A stretch of DNA of 64,000 nt from CBDCFL01 sp965216135 (GTDB lineage: Bacteria; Pseudomonadota; Alphaproteobacteria; Rhodobacterales; Rhodobacteraceae), in contig CBDCFL010000023.1 of NCBI GenBank assembly GCA_965216135.1, positions 1 to 64,000 on the forward strand. The letters run 5' to 3'. A program made the translations under genes and the position numbers. The notes beneath the pieces were generated by a model that was not told the DNA's origin, ran no database searches, and was given only the letters and a program-made list of their open reading frames with translations. How positions within the stretch are numbered: the first letter of the stretch is position 1; every line of letters starts with the position of its first letter. This document shows positions 43,723 through 53,145 of this stretch, piece by piece.

Positions 43723-44328
43723 ATGCAACTTTACCATAATTCTGCTTCGCCGTTTTGCCGAAAGGTCGACGTGCTTCTCAGAGAAGTCGGGCTTCGCGAC
43801 GATGTCAGCGACATTCATGCTGCCGGGCACACCACCGAACCGGGCTCAATGCCCACGGGCGCCAACCCGATTGGGAAAATTCCGACGCTTGTTCGCAACG
43901 ATGGACCAGCACTCTTTGATAGCCGGGTGATTTGCCGTTATCTCGATGCCAAGAAAGGCAGCGGACTTTATCCAGACAGCCGCCTATGGGAAGTGTTGAC
44001 GCTCGAAGCGCTTGCCGACGGGATGCTCGATGCCGCAACTCTGATGGTTTATGAAATTCGCTCTCGACCAGAGGACAGGCGCCATCCTCCCTGGATCGAA
44101 GGTCAATGGGCGCGGATTGACCGCGCTCTCGATCAATTGAACGACACTTGGTTGAGTCATTTGCATGGGCCACTGACCATGGGCCAGATCGCCGTCGCCT
44201 GCGCGTTGGGCTATCTGGATTTTCGCCATTCCGACCGGAATTGGCGCAACGGACGCGACCCGCTTGCCGCCTGGTATGCAGTTTTCGATGACCGTCCATC
44301 CATGCAGGCCACGCTTCCATCTGGATGA
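43723..44328 (+). CDS. Glutathione S-transferase family protein
   Basis: 201 residues from ATG 43723. Thioredoxin-fold N-terminus MQLYHNSASPFCRKVDVLLR with the SPFCRK glutathione site, NPIGKIPTLVRNDGPALFDS (cis-Pro and the DS glutathione-gamma-glutamyl site) and a helical C-terminal domain. Stand-alone gene between IS6 elements. Substrate unknown. No signal peptide, so cytosolic. Confidence 0.9.
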   Translation: MQLYHNSASPFCRKVDVLLREVGLRDDVSDIHAAGHTTEPGSMPTGANPIGKIPTLVRNDGPALFDSRVICRYLDAKKGSGLYPDSRLWEVLTLEALADGMLDAATLMVYEIRSRPEDRRHPPWIEGQWARIDRALDQLNDTWLSHLHGPLTMGQIAVACALGYLDFRHSDRNWRNGRDPLAAWYAVFDDRPSMQATLPSG

Positions 44329-44488
44329 TCCGTCGAAAAAACCATAAAGTGCGCCGGATTGTCCACTGGACGCCCTGCAAACAAGGCGTTATCCAGCGCC
44401 ATCAAAAGCGCCGGATTCCAGGCGGCTCTTTGGTCATGGACGCATGTCCTTAACGAAGATGGAGAGTAAAGTAGCTACTCCGTCTCAG

Positions 44489-45209
44489 GGTGGTGTCAGA
44501 CCAATTCGAACTCGTCTCTGCAAGGACAGTGAGGCAGTCCCTTATGCCGCGCCGAGCTGACGCCACTCGGCGAGAGCGGCGGTGCGGTTCAGCTTGAAAT
44601 TGGCTCGGGAGTAGAGGCTGCGTTCCTGATTGAAATGGTTTGAGACGGAGGCGTGAACGGCGGCGAACTTCTGGAGACTTCGCATCCGCCGGAACCTCAG
44701 CATCGCCCGTTCCCGTCCTCGGAATGGCAGATGCGAATTCTCTGCCCTATTGTTCAACCAGCGTCCGGTTTCCTGTCGATCTTCAGCGCCGATCTCCCTC
44801 AGAGCGGCACCGTAGGAGCGGAGCCGGTCTGCTACGACCACCTCGGGTCGACCGTGCTTGCGCATTGCTTTCTTGAGAAATTTTAGCGCAGCTTTCTTGT
44901 CGCGTCTCTTTGTGACAAAGCTTTCCAGGACCTCACCTTCTAGATCCACGGCCCGCCACAGGTAGTGCGTCTCGCCGTTGATCTTCACGAACATCTCGTC
45001 GAGATGCCATCGCCACTGACTTGAACGCATACCCTCGATGCGGCGCTTTCGGATCTCGGCAGCGAACATCGGCCTGAACCGATGCCACCAGTACCGAACG
45101 GTTTCGTGGCTGACGTCGATGCCACGCTCATGCAGCAAGTCTTCGACGTTCCTGAGCGAAAGCGGAAACCGGACGTAGAGCATCACCGCCAGGCGGATGA
45201 TCTCAGGGC
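44489..45209 (-). mobile_element. IS6-family element 2, cut by element 3
   Basis: Left end GGTGGTGTCAGACCAATTCG (44489). The right end is missing because IS6 element 3 begins at 45210 inside its transposase gene. Confidence 0.8.
44542..45209 (-). pseudogene. IS6-family transposase lacking its N-terminus
   Basis: Reads PEIIRLAVMLYVRFPLSLRN through DEMFVKINGETHYLWRAVDL, VADRLRSYGAALREIGAEDR and WLNNRAENSHLPFRGRERAM to the stop at 44542. The first 13 or so residues, with the start codon, were removed by the next IS6. DDE residues present. Confidence 0.85.
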
Positions 45210-46027
45210 GGTGGTGTCAGACGGATGCGAACCAGTCTCAGTTTGTCTAAAAAACCGTGACCCTATGCTGAACAAAGTTGACGCCACTCGGCGAGAGCGG
45301 CGGCGCGGTTTAGCTTGAAGTTGGCTCGGGAGTAGAGCGAGCGCTCTTGGTTGAAATGGTTGCAGACGGAGGCATGAATGGCGGCGAATTTCTGTAAACT
45401 TCGCATGCTGCGGAACCGCTGCATTGCGCGTTCTCGTCGTCGAAACGGCAGGTGCGAATTCTCCGCACGATTGTTGAGCCAGCGTCCCGTTTCTTGTCTG
45501 GCCGCGTTTCCTACTTCCTTCATTGCCGCGCCGTAGGATCGGAGTTTGTCGGTCACCAGTGTATGAGGGCGACCGCACCGCTTCATTGATTTCTTGAGGA
45601 ATTTCAATGCCGCTTTGCGATCCCGTCGCTTTGTGACGAAGGATTCCAGCACTTCACCCTCGTGATCAACCGCCCGCCACAGGTAGTGACGTTCGCCGTT
45701 GATCTTCACAAAAACCGCGTCCAGGTGCCATCGCCAATTCGAATACGACCGCATCTGCTGCACCCGTTTTCGGTGGATTTCAGCGGCGAACATTGGGCCA
45801 AATCTATTCCACCAGTACCGCACCGTTTCGTGGCTGATGTCGATGCCGCGCTCGTGCAGCATGTCCTCGACGTTTCGGAGCGAAAGTGGAAAGCGAACGT
45901 ACGTCATGACCGCCAGGCGAATGATCTCCGGGCTGTTGTGAAAGTACTTGAACGGGTCGCGTTTTGTCATGGATGGACGCTACGAAACCGCTCTGCCCGC
46001 CTCAAGCAGATTTGTTCTGACAATGCC
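45210..46027 (-). mobile_element. IS6-family element 3
   Basis: Ends GGTGGTGTCAGACGGATGCG (45210) and the reverse complement GGCATTGTCAGAACAAATCT (46027). Complete transposase gene inside. Confidence 0.8.
45263..45970 (-). CDS. IS6-family transposase
   Basis: 235 residues, full length for IS6. HLDAVFVKINGERHYLWRAV (first D), TLVTDKLRSYGAAMKEVG (second D), WLNNRAENSHLPFRRRERAM (E). Intact frame from ATG 45970. Confidence 0.9.
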   Translation of the reverse strand: MTKRDPFKYFHNSPEIIRLAVMTYVRFPLSLRNVEDMLHERGIDISHETVRYWWNRFGPMFAAEIHRKRVQQMRSYSNWRWHLDAVFVKINGERHYLWRAVDHEGEVLESFVTKRRDRKAALKFLKKSMKRCGRPHTLVTDKLRSYGAAMKEVGNAARQETGRWLNNRAENSHLPFRRRERAMQRFRSMRSLQKFAAIHASVCNHFNQERSLYSRANFKLNRAAALAEWRQLCSA

Positions 46028-46060
46028 CTGAACTTGGACTGACAGACGCCGCCGGAAAAA

Positions 46061-46360
46061 CGGCCAACGGTTAGATGGTGCTGTCAACTTAACGAAGGCA
46101 GGTCGCAGTTGAACGTCTGAACTGAGCGGCTCAAGCAGCAGCGGTCACGGTCCGCCACGTGTTCATCGCGTCACCGCGGAATTGGCGCATTGTCTTGCGA
46201 GTGATCAGATGACGTTGGACATTGAAGGTGTTGTGATGGCGGCGTGGGTGGAGAGAAACCTTTGCCGATCCTGAACTTGAAGCCCTGCATCCTGCGTTCT
46301 CGTTGTCGAACCGGCACGAATTCTCCGCCCGATTGTTGCTCCGTCCGCCGGTAATACCAA
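46061..46360 (-). pseudogene. Partial, decayed duplicate of the IS6 element 4 left end
   Basis: The bases CGGCCAACGGTTAGATGGTG at 46061 recur at 46361, and the following roughly 290 bp match 46378-46690 with many small deletions. Translation shows the transposase end RHLITRKTMRQFRGDAMNTW. At its far side GGTAATACCAACGG (46350-46363) matches an IS630 end. Confidence 0.7.
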
Positions 46361-47075
46361 CGGCCAACGGTTAGATGGTGCTGTCAACTTAACGAAGGCA
46401 GGTCGTTCAAGGGCTTGAACGTCTGAACTGAGCGGCTCAAGCAGCAGCGGTCACGGTCCGCCACGTGTTCATCGCGTCACCGCGGAATTGGCGCATTGTC
46501 TTGCGAGTGATCAGATGACGTTGGACATTGAAGGTGTTCGCGCCCGACCGTGGTCGTCGAGCGAGATGGCGAATGGCGGCGTGGGTGGAGAGAAACCTTT
46601 GCGCCGATCCTGATGACTTGAAGCCCTGCATCCTGCGTTCTCGTTGTCGAACCGGCAGGTGCGAATTCTCCGCCCGATTGTTGCTCCGTCCGCCGGTAAC
46701 GTGTTTCCCCGTCATGTTGAGATCACGCAATGCTGCCCCGTAAGATGGCAGTTTATCGGTCACCACCTTATTCGGCGCATACCCCTGCTTCTTGAGCAGT
46801 TTGCGCATCAGCTTGAGTGCTGCTTTCTTGTTCCTCCGGGACTGAACCAGGATATCCAGCACCTCACCCTCACTGTCCACCGCCCGCCATAGATACATCC
46901 GTTTTCCGTTGATGGAGGAAAACACCTCATCAAGGTGCCACCGGTCGTCTGGTCGAGGGCGTGATTGTCTCAGTTTTCGGGCATAGGCCTGCCCAAACTT
47001 TAAAGCCCAGCGCCGTATCGTCTCGTAAGAAACATCGACACCACGTTCAGCGAGCAGATCCTCCACATCGCGGTA

Positions 47076-48211
47076 ATACCAACGGCATCAATTTCTGACT
47101 CTGTGGGGATTCCCAAATCGGTTTTGATCTGATTCAAGGTTGGCAAAGGAGGATCGCCATGCCAGCCAGTGTTCCGCTTCGTCGCGACTTTGATGCCCGC
47201 CACCTTCGTAAACTCGCCAGCCGTTGCAAGGATGCCCGGCAGAGCCGCCGTCTGTTGTCTCTTGCGGCGGTCTACGATGGCATGCGCCGTGGAGAGGCCG
47301 CAAGGATCGGTGGGATGGATCGCCAAACCCTGCGGGACTGGGTTCACCGGTTCAACGAAGAGGGACCGGATGGCCTCACCAACCGCAAGGGCGCGGGCCG
47401 GACGCGCTACCTGAGCGATGTCCAGATGAAAGAACTTGGCGAGATTGTCGAGACCGGCCCCGATCCGGCGGTGGACGGGGTTGTCCGCTGGCGGCGGATC
47501 GACCTGAAGCGGGTGATCGAGGCGCGCTTTGGCGTATCTATTCCGAGCGCGGGATATCCAGACTGCTTGGCGAACTGGGCTTTGATCAGCGCCCGCCCGC
47601 AGCATCCCAGGCAGGATAAGCGGATCATCGAGGCGTTTAAAAAAAACTTCGCCGACACGCTCCAGGTGCATATAGCTGACCTGCCAGCGGGAACGCCGGT
47701 GGAGATCTGGTTCCAGGACGAAGCACGCCTTGGCCAGAAGAATGGCCTGACGCGCCTGTGGGCGAGAAAGGGCACGCGCCCCCGCCAGCCGGCCGATCAG
47801 CGCTATCACAACGCCTATCTGTTCGGCGCCATCTGTCCGGCTCACGGCAAGGGGGCGGCGCTCATGCTGCCTTGGGCGGACGCGCAAGCCATGCAGATGC
47901 ATCTCGACGAGATCAGCCGCCACGTCGCCCGAAAGGCCCATGCGGTTGTGCTGATGGATCGGGCCGGATGGCACACCACCGGCAAACTCAAAGTCCCGAA
48001 GAACCTCACCATCATCCTGCTGCCATCGCGCGCTCGAACCCGGTGGAAAATATCTGGCACAATTGGCTTCCAACCGCGTGTTCGAAGACTACAAGCCATC
48101 GTCGATGCTGGATGCGAAGCTTGGAAAAAGCTCATCGCACAGCCCGAAACCATCACATCAATCGGAATGCGAAAATGGGCCCATATCGGTCAATGTTAAA
48201 TGCCGCTGGTA
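47076..48211 (+). mobile_element. IS630-family element, copy 4 (opposite orientation, decayed)
   Basis: Ends ATACCAACGGCATCAATTTC (47076) and ATGCCGCTGGTA (48211) with TA duplications at 47074-47075 and 48212-48213. 1136 bp, with several small deletions relative to copies 1 and 2. Confidence 0.85.
47159..48199 (+). pseudogene. IS630-family transposase (copy 4), damaged
   Basis: A reading frame of 346 codons remains open, but it contains a compensated frameshift (FGVSIPSAGYPDCLANWALI in place of FGVIYSERGISRLLGELG) and lacks most of the catalytic APELNPVENIWQYL block (RARTRWKISGTIGF). The Glu region is destroyed, so it should be inactive. Confidence 0.85.
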
Positions 48212-48360
48212 TAACTGAGCGGAAACCGGAAACACAGCCAGACGGCGCGCTGGATTATCTCTGCAGGAAACCGATGTCGGCGGTAGCTGATCTTGTTCAT
48301 AACAGGAAGCTACTCGCCACCCGCAGCTGACACCAGCCAGTTACCGTGACAGCACCTCGT

Positions 48361-49203
48361 TCAAAGCTCGCCCCGCACCTTCCAGAGCTCGGGATAGAAA
48401 TAGCGGTCCATCGCGCTCTTCAAATAGGGCACGCCGCTTGAGCCGCCGGTGCCATGCTTGGCGCCGATGATGCGCTCGACGGTCTTGAAATGCTTGAAAC
48501 GCCAAAGTTGGAAATCGCATTCGAGATCGACCAGCACTTCGGCCAGATGATAGGCTTGGAAATGAGTCTCCGTATCGGCATAGACCGCCTGCCAGGCCTG
48601 GAAGACACCCTCGCTGAATTCGTACGGCTCCGACCAGTCGCGCGCCAGCAGATCGGCCGGAATAACCAATCCGCGACGGTCGAGATAATGAAGCGCCGCG
48701 TCATAGAGGCTCGGTGCCTCGAGGACTTCCGTCAGCTCCTGGTGGTGGTGCGGTTTGCGCTGATGCGGGATCAGATACTTCTTGTCCTTTTGCCCGAGCG
48801 CGAATTCCAGCTTACGGTATCCCGGCGACTGAAACCCCGACGAGGTCCCCAATTTATCGCGAAAGGACAGGTAGTCGACAGGCGTGAGGCTGCTCAACGC
48901 CGACCAGGATTCGATCATCACCTGCTGAATGGAACGTACCCGTGCGATTGTCTTCAAGGCGTGGTGAATGTGGCCGGCGAACAGATGATCCCGCGCATTG
49001 ATGGTTTCGACGAACATCACGCGCAGCCACAACTCCTTGGTCTGATGGATGACAAAGAACAACAGCGAGTCGGAGTTGTCTTCAAAACCCGGCTGCAACC
49101 CCAGCAATTCGTCGAGTTTCAGAAAATCCGAATAGGTCGGCCCGGTCGCCGTCGCCAGCGCCTGCAGCAGTTCGTCGAGATCGCCTTCGGCGGGCGGGCT
49201 CAT
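48361..49203 (-). CDS. kynA: Tryptophan 2,3-dioxygenase
   Basis: 280 residues, the normal length for bacterial TDO. FFVIHQTKELWLRVMFVETI carries the heme-facing His region, SSGFQSPGYRKLEFALG the substrate loop, and RFKHFKTVERIIGAKHGTGG plus SSGVPYL the C-terminal signature with the proximal His. It oxidises L-tryptophan to N-formylkynurenine, first step of the kynurenine pathway. Close to the right IS6 end (48357), so its promoter or downstream partners may have been replaced. ATG 49203. Confidence 0.92.
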   Translation of the reverse strand: MSPPAEGDLDELLQALATATGPTYSDFLKLDELLGLQPGFEDNSDSLLFFVIHQTKELWLRVMFVETINARDHLFAGHIHHALKTIARVRSIQQVMIESWSALSSLTPVDYLSFRDKLGTSSGFQSPGYRKLEFALGQKDKKYLIPHQRKPHHHQELTEVLEAPSLYDAALHYLDRRGLVIPADLLARDWSEPYEFSEGVFQAWQAVYADTETHFQAYHLAEVLVDLECDFQLWRFKHFKTVERIIGAKHGTGGSSGVPYLKSAMDRYFYPELWKVRGEL

Positions 49204-49209
49204 CCGGCG

Positions 49210-49505
49210 TCACGCATACGGATCGGCGTTGAGCCGGCCGGCGATTTCGGGCGAATCCGCGGCGTAACGGAGCGCCCGGAACACCATGTTTTGGCCGGCG
49301 CCCGGCCCCTTGAGGTCATCCGACGCAAAATAGGGCGAGACAAAGTTCCACACGATATCGCCCTGTGGCGTCACCTCGAAGATGCGCCCGCAGATGCCCT
49401 CGCAAATTAGCGTATTGCCCGACGCCAAGCGCTGACAGCCGCTGATGTGGCGCGAATTGAAGGTGTTCGACGGTTTGCCCTTGTAGACCCAGACATATTC
49501 CCCGA
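49210..49505 (-). pseudogene. Arylsulfotransferase-like protein, C-terminal fragment
   Basis: YVWVYKGKPSNTFNSRHISG, CQRLASGNTLICEGICGRIF, EVTPQGDIVWNFVSPYF and the tail FRALRYAADSPEIAGRL match the final blades of the ASST-type beta-propeller (ISGxQRLxNGNTLICEG). The N-terminal three quarters are missing; the reading upstream of about 49505 is unrelated. It ends 6 bp before kynA. Confidence 0.65.
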
Positions 49506-49699
49506 CATTACCCAGATGACCTCCAGGTTTGCGGAGATCATACCCCCGTACCACCGTCGAGGGAACTGTATTCCCTTTGCAGCCATCCGATGGCCTGATT
49601 TTGGAGATCAGCCCTCGGTTGGAAGGCCATTTGGCCAGATTTGCCGCCATTCAGACACACTCCTCCTGTCGTTTTCACCTCGCCGTCGATGTCCCCGGC

Positions 49700-51001
49700 C
49701 TACGCCGGGGCGGGTCTTGGTCGCAGATCATCAATCAGGCTCAAGATTTTCCGGAACAGTTCCCTCGGCACCGCCACCTCGGCCAATTGGAACGTGACGT
49801 AGCGGCCATGGCTGACCACCTTGGCACCGATCTTTACCAACTTCTCCCGCAGCGTGGTCAGCGACCAGTACTCGACTTCCTTCGGCAAAGCCAGCGTCCG
49901 CATGAAGTTGGCGAGATTGTAGGCCAGGGCGTGAAGCTGCAGCCGGACGGCGTTATCGCGGAACCTGCGACACGACAGCCTCGTCCATTTGATCGCGTTC
50001 TTGCCTTCCTTGATGCATTGCTCCGCTTTGCCCCGCTGATTGTAGAACAATGTCACCCGATCGGCCGGTCGCGACAGGTTGGTGACGATGAACCCGACCC
50101 GGGGAAACAGCTCGCTGGGGTGCCACTCCACCTTGGCGACGACGCGGCGGGCCTTATCCCAGCTTTTGGCCCGATAGCTGAAGCCGGCGTAATGGTGCCG
50201 CACATGGTTCGGCGGACGGCCAACGGGTCGCGTGAGCAGATGGCAGATGCTTTCCAGAAGAACTTGGTTCTTCGGCAAACGGATCGCGTACAGGAAGCTC
50301 TCGTCTTCCAGAAACTCATAGATGTCCGGTGAGGCGAAAGCCGCATCGCCCCGGAAATACCGACGCAAATCCCTTTCCTTGTAGCGTGCCACTACCGGCT
50401 CCAGCACCTTGCGCCAGCCATCGGCGCTGTGAACGTTGCCGGGACGCAGGGCGCACCGGTCCAAATCGCCGAACTGGTTGAACAGGAACAGGGGATGATA
50501 GCAGGTGCAACCGAAGTGCCCGTTGTAGGTCGAGCCTTCCTGAGCACCGTGGGTTGGGCTGACGCTGCTGTCCATGTCGAGAATGATCTTCTTCGGCGGG
50601 CAACGGTCATGAACGCGGTCGATCCATCGGCCGGAAAGATCACCAAGCGCGGCGAGGTTTTCCTCGGTGGCCAGAACCTCCGTCTCGAAGCGCCCCATCT
50701 GACTGCTCGAGGCCGCCTGTTTGGTAACGGCATGGCCGCCGACGACCCACCGCATGACCGGGTCGAGGCTGAGCCGGTCGGCGTCGTTCACGTCGTCGTA
50801 GCCGCCAAGGCGTCCGAAAACGGACTGGCGGAACTGGCCGACCATGCCATGCCGCCCGTTCATGCCGGTACGACTGTCGGCAAGAACATCGCCAACCATC
50901 TCAGTAAGTTCAACGGAGGCATCAAGCTCTCGATAGGCGAGCAAACCGGCGTCAGTAGTGACCTTGGACCCGTGGAACTCAAGCTTGAGAAGTAGTGACA
51001 T
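49700..51001 (-). CDS. IS1380-family transposase, slightly N-truncated
   Basis: 433 residues. LEFHGSKVTTDAGLLAYREL is the conserved IS1380 start, but the usual preceding 10-20 residues are missing because an IS66 end begins at 51007. DDE core: KKIILDMDSSVSPTHGAQEG (D), RRYFRGDAAFASPDIYEFLE (D) and FYNQRGKAEQCIKEGKNAIK (E). The frame is open but lacks a ribosome site; possibly not expressed. Confidence 0.85.
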   Translation of the reverse strand: MSLLLKLEFHGSKVTTDAGLLAYRELDASVELTEMVGDVLADSRTGMNGRHGMVGQFRQSVFGRLGGYDDVNDADRLSLDPVMRWVVGGHAVTKQAASSSQMGRFETEVLATEENLAALGDLSGRWIDRVHDRCPPKKIILDMDSSVSPTHGAQEGSTYNGHFGCTCYHPLFLFNQFGDLDRCALRPGNVHSADGWRKVLEPVVARYKERDLRRYFRGDAAFASPDIYEFLEDESFLYAIRLPKNQVLLESICHLLTRPVGRPPNHVRHHYAGFSYRAKSWDKARRVVAKVEWHPSELFPRVGFIVTNLSRPADRVTLFYNQRGKAEQCIKEGKNAIKWTRLSCRRFRDNAVRLQLHALAYNLANFMRTLALPKEVEYWSLTTLREKLVKIGAKVVSHGRYVTFQLAEVAVPRELFRKILSLIDDLRPRPAPA

Positions 51002-51053
51002 GAAGAGTAAGCGTCCGGTGTGCCCCGCCTAACGGCGCAGATTTTGATGGGTT

Positions 51054-51079
51054 AGTGTCCACCATTGATAGTGGACACT
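51054..51079. promoter_or_regulatory. 9-bp palindromic hairpin before tnpA
   Basis: AGTGTCCAC - 8 bases - GTGGACACT, between the IS66 end and the tnpA ATG (51092). Could bind a regulator or limit read-through into the transposition genes. Confidence 0.5.
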
Positions 51080-51091
51080 TAGGGGCCCTCT

Positions 51092-51454
51092 ATGGCTGTG
51101 AAGCAGAAGAAGCGGCGTTGGCCGGATGATGAGAAGCGTTCAATCTGTTTTCAGACGACGGCGGCTGGTGTTTCGGTTGCGCAGGTTGCACGTCGGTATG
51201 CGATGAATGCCAATCTGATATTCAAATGGCTGAAGGATGATCGGTATGCTCCCGCCGTGGATGTTGTGCCGGAAGCTGACGGCCCTGTATTTTTGCCAGT
51301 CGGGATTGAAGCGTCAGCCAGCGTTGATCCAGCCGTGACCAGCACTCCGTCAGGCCGAATTGAGATCGAGCCGTCCAACGGTCACCGGATTATAGCCGGG
51401 GGCGGTTTTGATGCGGATATGTTGGCACGTTTGTTGAAAGGGCTTTCTTCGTGA
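51092..51454 (+). CDS. tnpA: IS66 TnpA (OrfA)
   Basis: 120 residues with HTH ATAAGVSVAQVARRYAMNANL-like block (VSVAQVARRYAMNANLIFKW) and IS66 TnpA tail RIEIEPSNGHRIIAGGGFDA. Overlaps tnpB by 4 bp. Confidence 0.9.
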   Translation: MAVKQKKRRWPDDEKRSICFQTTAAGVSVAQVARRYAMNANLIFKWLKDDRYAPAVDVVPEADGPVFLPVGIEASASVDPAVTSTPSGRIEIEPSNGHRIIAGGGFDADMLARLLKGLSS

Positions 51455-51798
51455 TCCCCGTGCCAGGCAACACACGGGTCTGGCTGGCGGCGGGCGTGAC
51501 AGACATGCGGCGGGGTTTCAATACTCTGGCGGCGCAGGCCGAGCAGGTTTTGGCAGAGGATCCGTTTTCCGGCCATCTATTTGTGTTTCGGGGGCGGCGT
51601 GGTGATTTGCTCAAAATTATCTGGTGGGACAGCCAGGGAGCCTGCCTGTTTTCCAAGCGTCTTGAACGGGGCCGGTTTGTTTGGCCTGCCGCTAAAGACG
51701 GCAAGGTCTGCCTGACGTCGGCGCAACTGGCGATGCTGCTGGAGGGCATTGACTGGCGCATTCCACAGCGGACATGGCGGCCTTTGAAAGCAGGGTAA
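51451..51798 (+). CDS. tnpB: IS66 TnpB (OrfB)
   Basis: 115 residues: VWLAAGVTDMRRGFNTLAAQ, HLFVFRGRRGDLLKIIWWDS, LFSKRLERGRFVWPA. Characteristic IS66 accessory protein, intact. Confidence 0.95.
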   Translation: MIPVPGNTRVWLAAGVTDMRRGFNTLAAQAEQVLAEDPFSGHLFVFRGRRGDLLKIIWWDSQGACLFSKRLERGRFVWPAAKDGKVCLTSAQLAMLLEGIDWRIPQRTWRPLKAG

Positions 51799-51870
51799 TC
51801 AGGCGTAAATATCAAGTAATATAGGCGTTTATGGATTCACATTCAGGGCGCAATTCTGTATAGAATAGCC

Positions 51871-52085
51871 ATGTTGAACGCCCTTGATAACCTGCCAGAA
51901 GACCCCGTTGAACTACGGCGTGTCACCGAGCTTTTAGCGTCAGAGGTGAAGGCACAGGCGCTGATGATCGAGAAGCTTCAGCATCAGCTACACGGGGCAA
52001 ACCGGCACCGTTTCGGATCCAAATCCGAGGGCATGGATCAACTGCAATTGTTTGCCGAGAATGAAGAGATTGCAGAGGCGGCGGT
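51871..52085 (+). pseudogene. IS66 TnpC, N-terminal fragment
   Basis: MLNALDNLPEDPVELRRVTE, QALMIEKLQHQLHGANRHRF and GSKSEGMDQLQLFAENEEIA form the coiled coil and RFGSKSE motif of TnpC. The reading is cut at 52086 by the tni transposon end; the catalytic part is not found in the window. Confidence 0.85.
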
Positions 52086-52090
52086 TGTCA

Positions 52091-52163
52091 TAGTAGTGTT
52101 AATAATGAGATTCCGCAGACGGGGGTGTTTTCTGGGCGGTTTTAGTAGTGTTAATTACGAGAT
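52091..52163. repeat. Transposase-binding repeats at the tni left end
   Basis: TAGTAGTGTTAATAATGAGA (52091-52110) and TAGTAGTGTTAATTACGAGA (52143-52162), direct repeats within the left end. An inverted match GTAATTAACACTAC is at 59489-59502 in the right end. Confidence 0.75.
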
Positions 52164-52209
52164 ATCCACAGGGACCCTCGGGCAAAGCTTGCTGGTAGAT
52201 TGCGTCGCT

Positions 52210-53145
52210 CTATTGCTTTTCCAAAATAGTCGCAGCGTAAGACAATAACTTGTGGCGTGGTGCGTTCGGGCCAGGTTCTTCGATCGCCTGACGAGCCGCA
52301 GTAAGAGAGTGCTTTGAAACCAAATATGTTGTCGCGGCGTCGCGCGGCTTTGCCGTTAGGTGTTCACTTTTCTCACGTCTTGGGATTTTTCGATTCAGAT
52401 CATCTGACAGCTTGATAACTATCTTGAGTAGTCGCCGTTGATATGGAAAGGCGCGGCGCAAATTTTCGATGGTAGGGGCGTCATTGCGAAGAACAAATGC
52501 TGCCTTTAACACGGGCTGTGATGCGCTCATTCCAATGGCTGCAAGCAGATTGAACCGCTGCATCTGGCAATATGAGGTCAGGGGGGCCGTGCTGACGTTT
52601 GGATTCAAACTGCCCGCACTCTGCACCGCAAAATTCACCCTTCGGGCATCCCTGGCCGAACGGTTGGCAAAGGTCGATTTCAAGAACTCCGCTCCCCTGG
52701 CCGCTCTTACCTTAAGTTTGGCAGGGATTAATTTGACTTGGCCGTTCCCGGTTTTAGAAGGTGTCAGCTCTGACCCACAATTTTCGCATGTCACCGACCA
52801 AGCATAACGCCAATGGCGCAGTGTGGCACCCGGTGTTTGGGTGATACAATGAGGGCAGTGCTGGAAATCTTCCTGCGCAACGCACCGAATGGGAAAATTG
52901 TGGTGCTCAACGATCAGCATTGCGACGAGATCGTCGCGCACCAGACGCAGAATGCTACACAGCCCGGCAACGTCTACCCCCGCTAGATCCGCAAGCGTTT
53001 CGGGAGCCCTACCCGAGCGCAACCCGAGATATCTGCACAGCTCATCTTCGGTGCAGTAGTTTGCGCGGGCGAGTCGCTTTAGCCAGCTCGATAGCAGTTC
53101 GTCAGCAAGCGGAGGCGGACACCTCGGCAATGGCAATAACCTCAC
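52210..53145 (-). CDS. tniQ: TniQ/TnsD-family target-selection protein
   Basis: GTG at 53145 overlaps the tniB stop (CAGTGAGG), giving 311 residues. VRLLPLPRCPPPLADELLSS and WLKRLARANYCTEDELCRYL are the TniQ N-terminal domain. The zinc-binding region is CPHCITQTPG ... VTCENCGSEL. An in-frame ATG at 53208 would overlap tniB by 67 bp and is less likely. It directs the TniA/TniB complex to its target. Confidence 0.85.
   Translation of the reverse strand: MRLLPLPRCPPPLADELLSSWLKRLARANYCTEDELCRYLGLRSGRAPETLADLAGVDVAGLCSILRLVRDDLVAMLIVEHHNFPIRCVAQEDFQHCPHCITQTPGATLRHWRYAWSVTCENCGSELTPSKTGNGQVKLIPAKLKVRAARGAEFLKSTFANRSARDARRVNFAVQSAGSLNPNVSTAPLTSYCQMQRFNLLAAIGMSASQPVLKAAFVLRNDAPTIENLRRAFPYQRRLLKIVIKLSDDLNRKIPRREKSEHLTAKPRDAATTYLVSKHSLTAARQAIEEPGPNAPRHKLLSYAATILEKQ

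Larger units (their letters stand above)
46437..48300 (-). pseudogene. IS6-family transposase split by IS630 copy 4
   Basis: ATG 48300 gives MNKISYRRHRFPAEIIQRAV and FRFPLSY. Removing 47076-48213 joins this to RDVEDLLAERGVDVSYETIR ... HLDEVFSSINGKRMYLWRAV ... VVTDKLPSYGAALRDLNM ... GGRSNNRAENSHLPVRQRER. The rejoined frame is complete apart from an inserted ARRPRSGA-type segment near the C-terminus. Confidence 0.85.
46378..48357 (-). mobile_element. IS6-family element 4, carrying IS630 copy 4
   Basis: Ends GGTGCTGTCAACTTAACG (46378) and the reverse complement GGTGCTGTCACGGTAACTGG (48357). It belongs to a different IS6 subgroup from elements 1-3 (transposase starts MNKISYRRHRFPAEIIQRAV). Confidence 0.8.
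51007..52085 (+). mobile_element. IS66-family element, 3' part lost
   Basis: GTAAGCGTCCGGTGTGCCCC at 51007 is a typical IS66 left end; tnpA, tnpB and the first 70 codons of tnpC follow. Cut at 52086 by the left end of the tni transposon. Confidence 0.85.
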
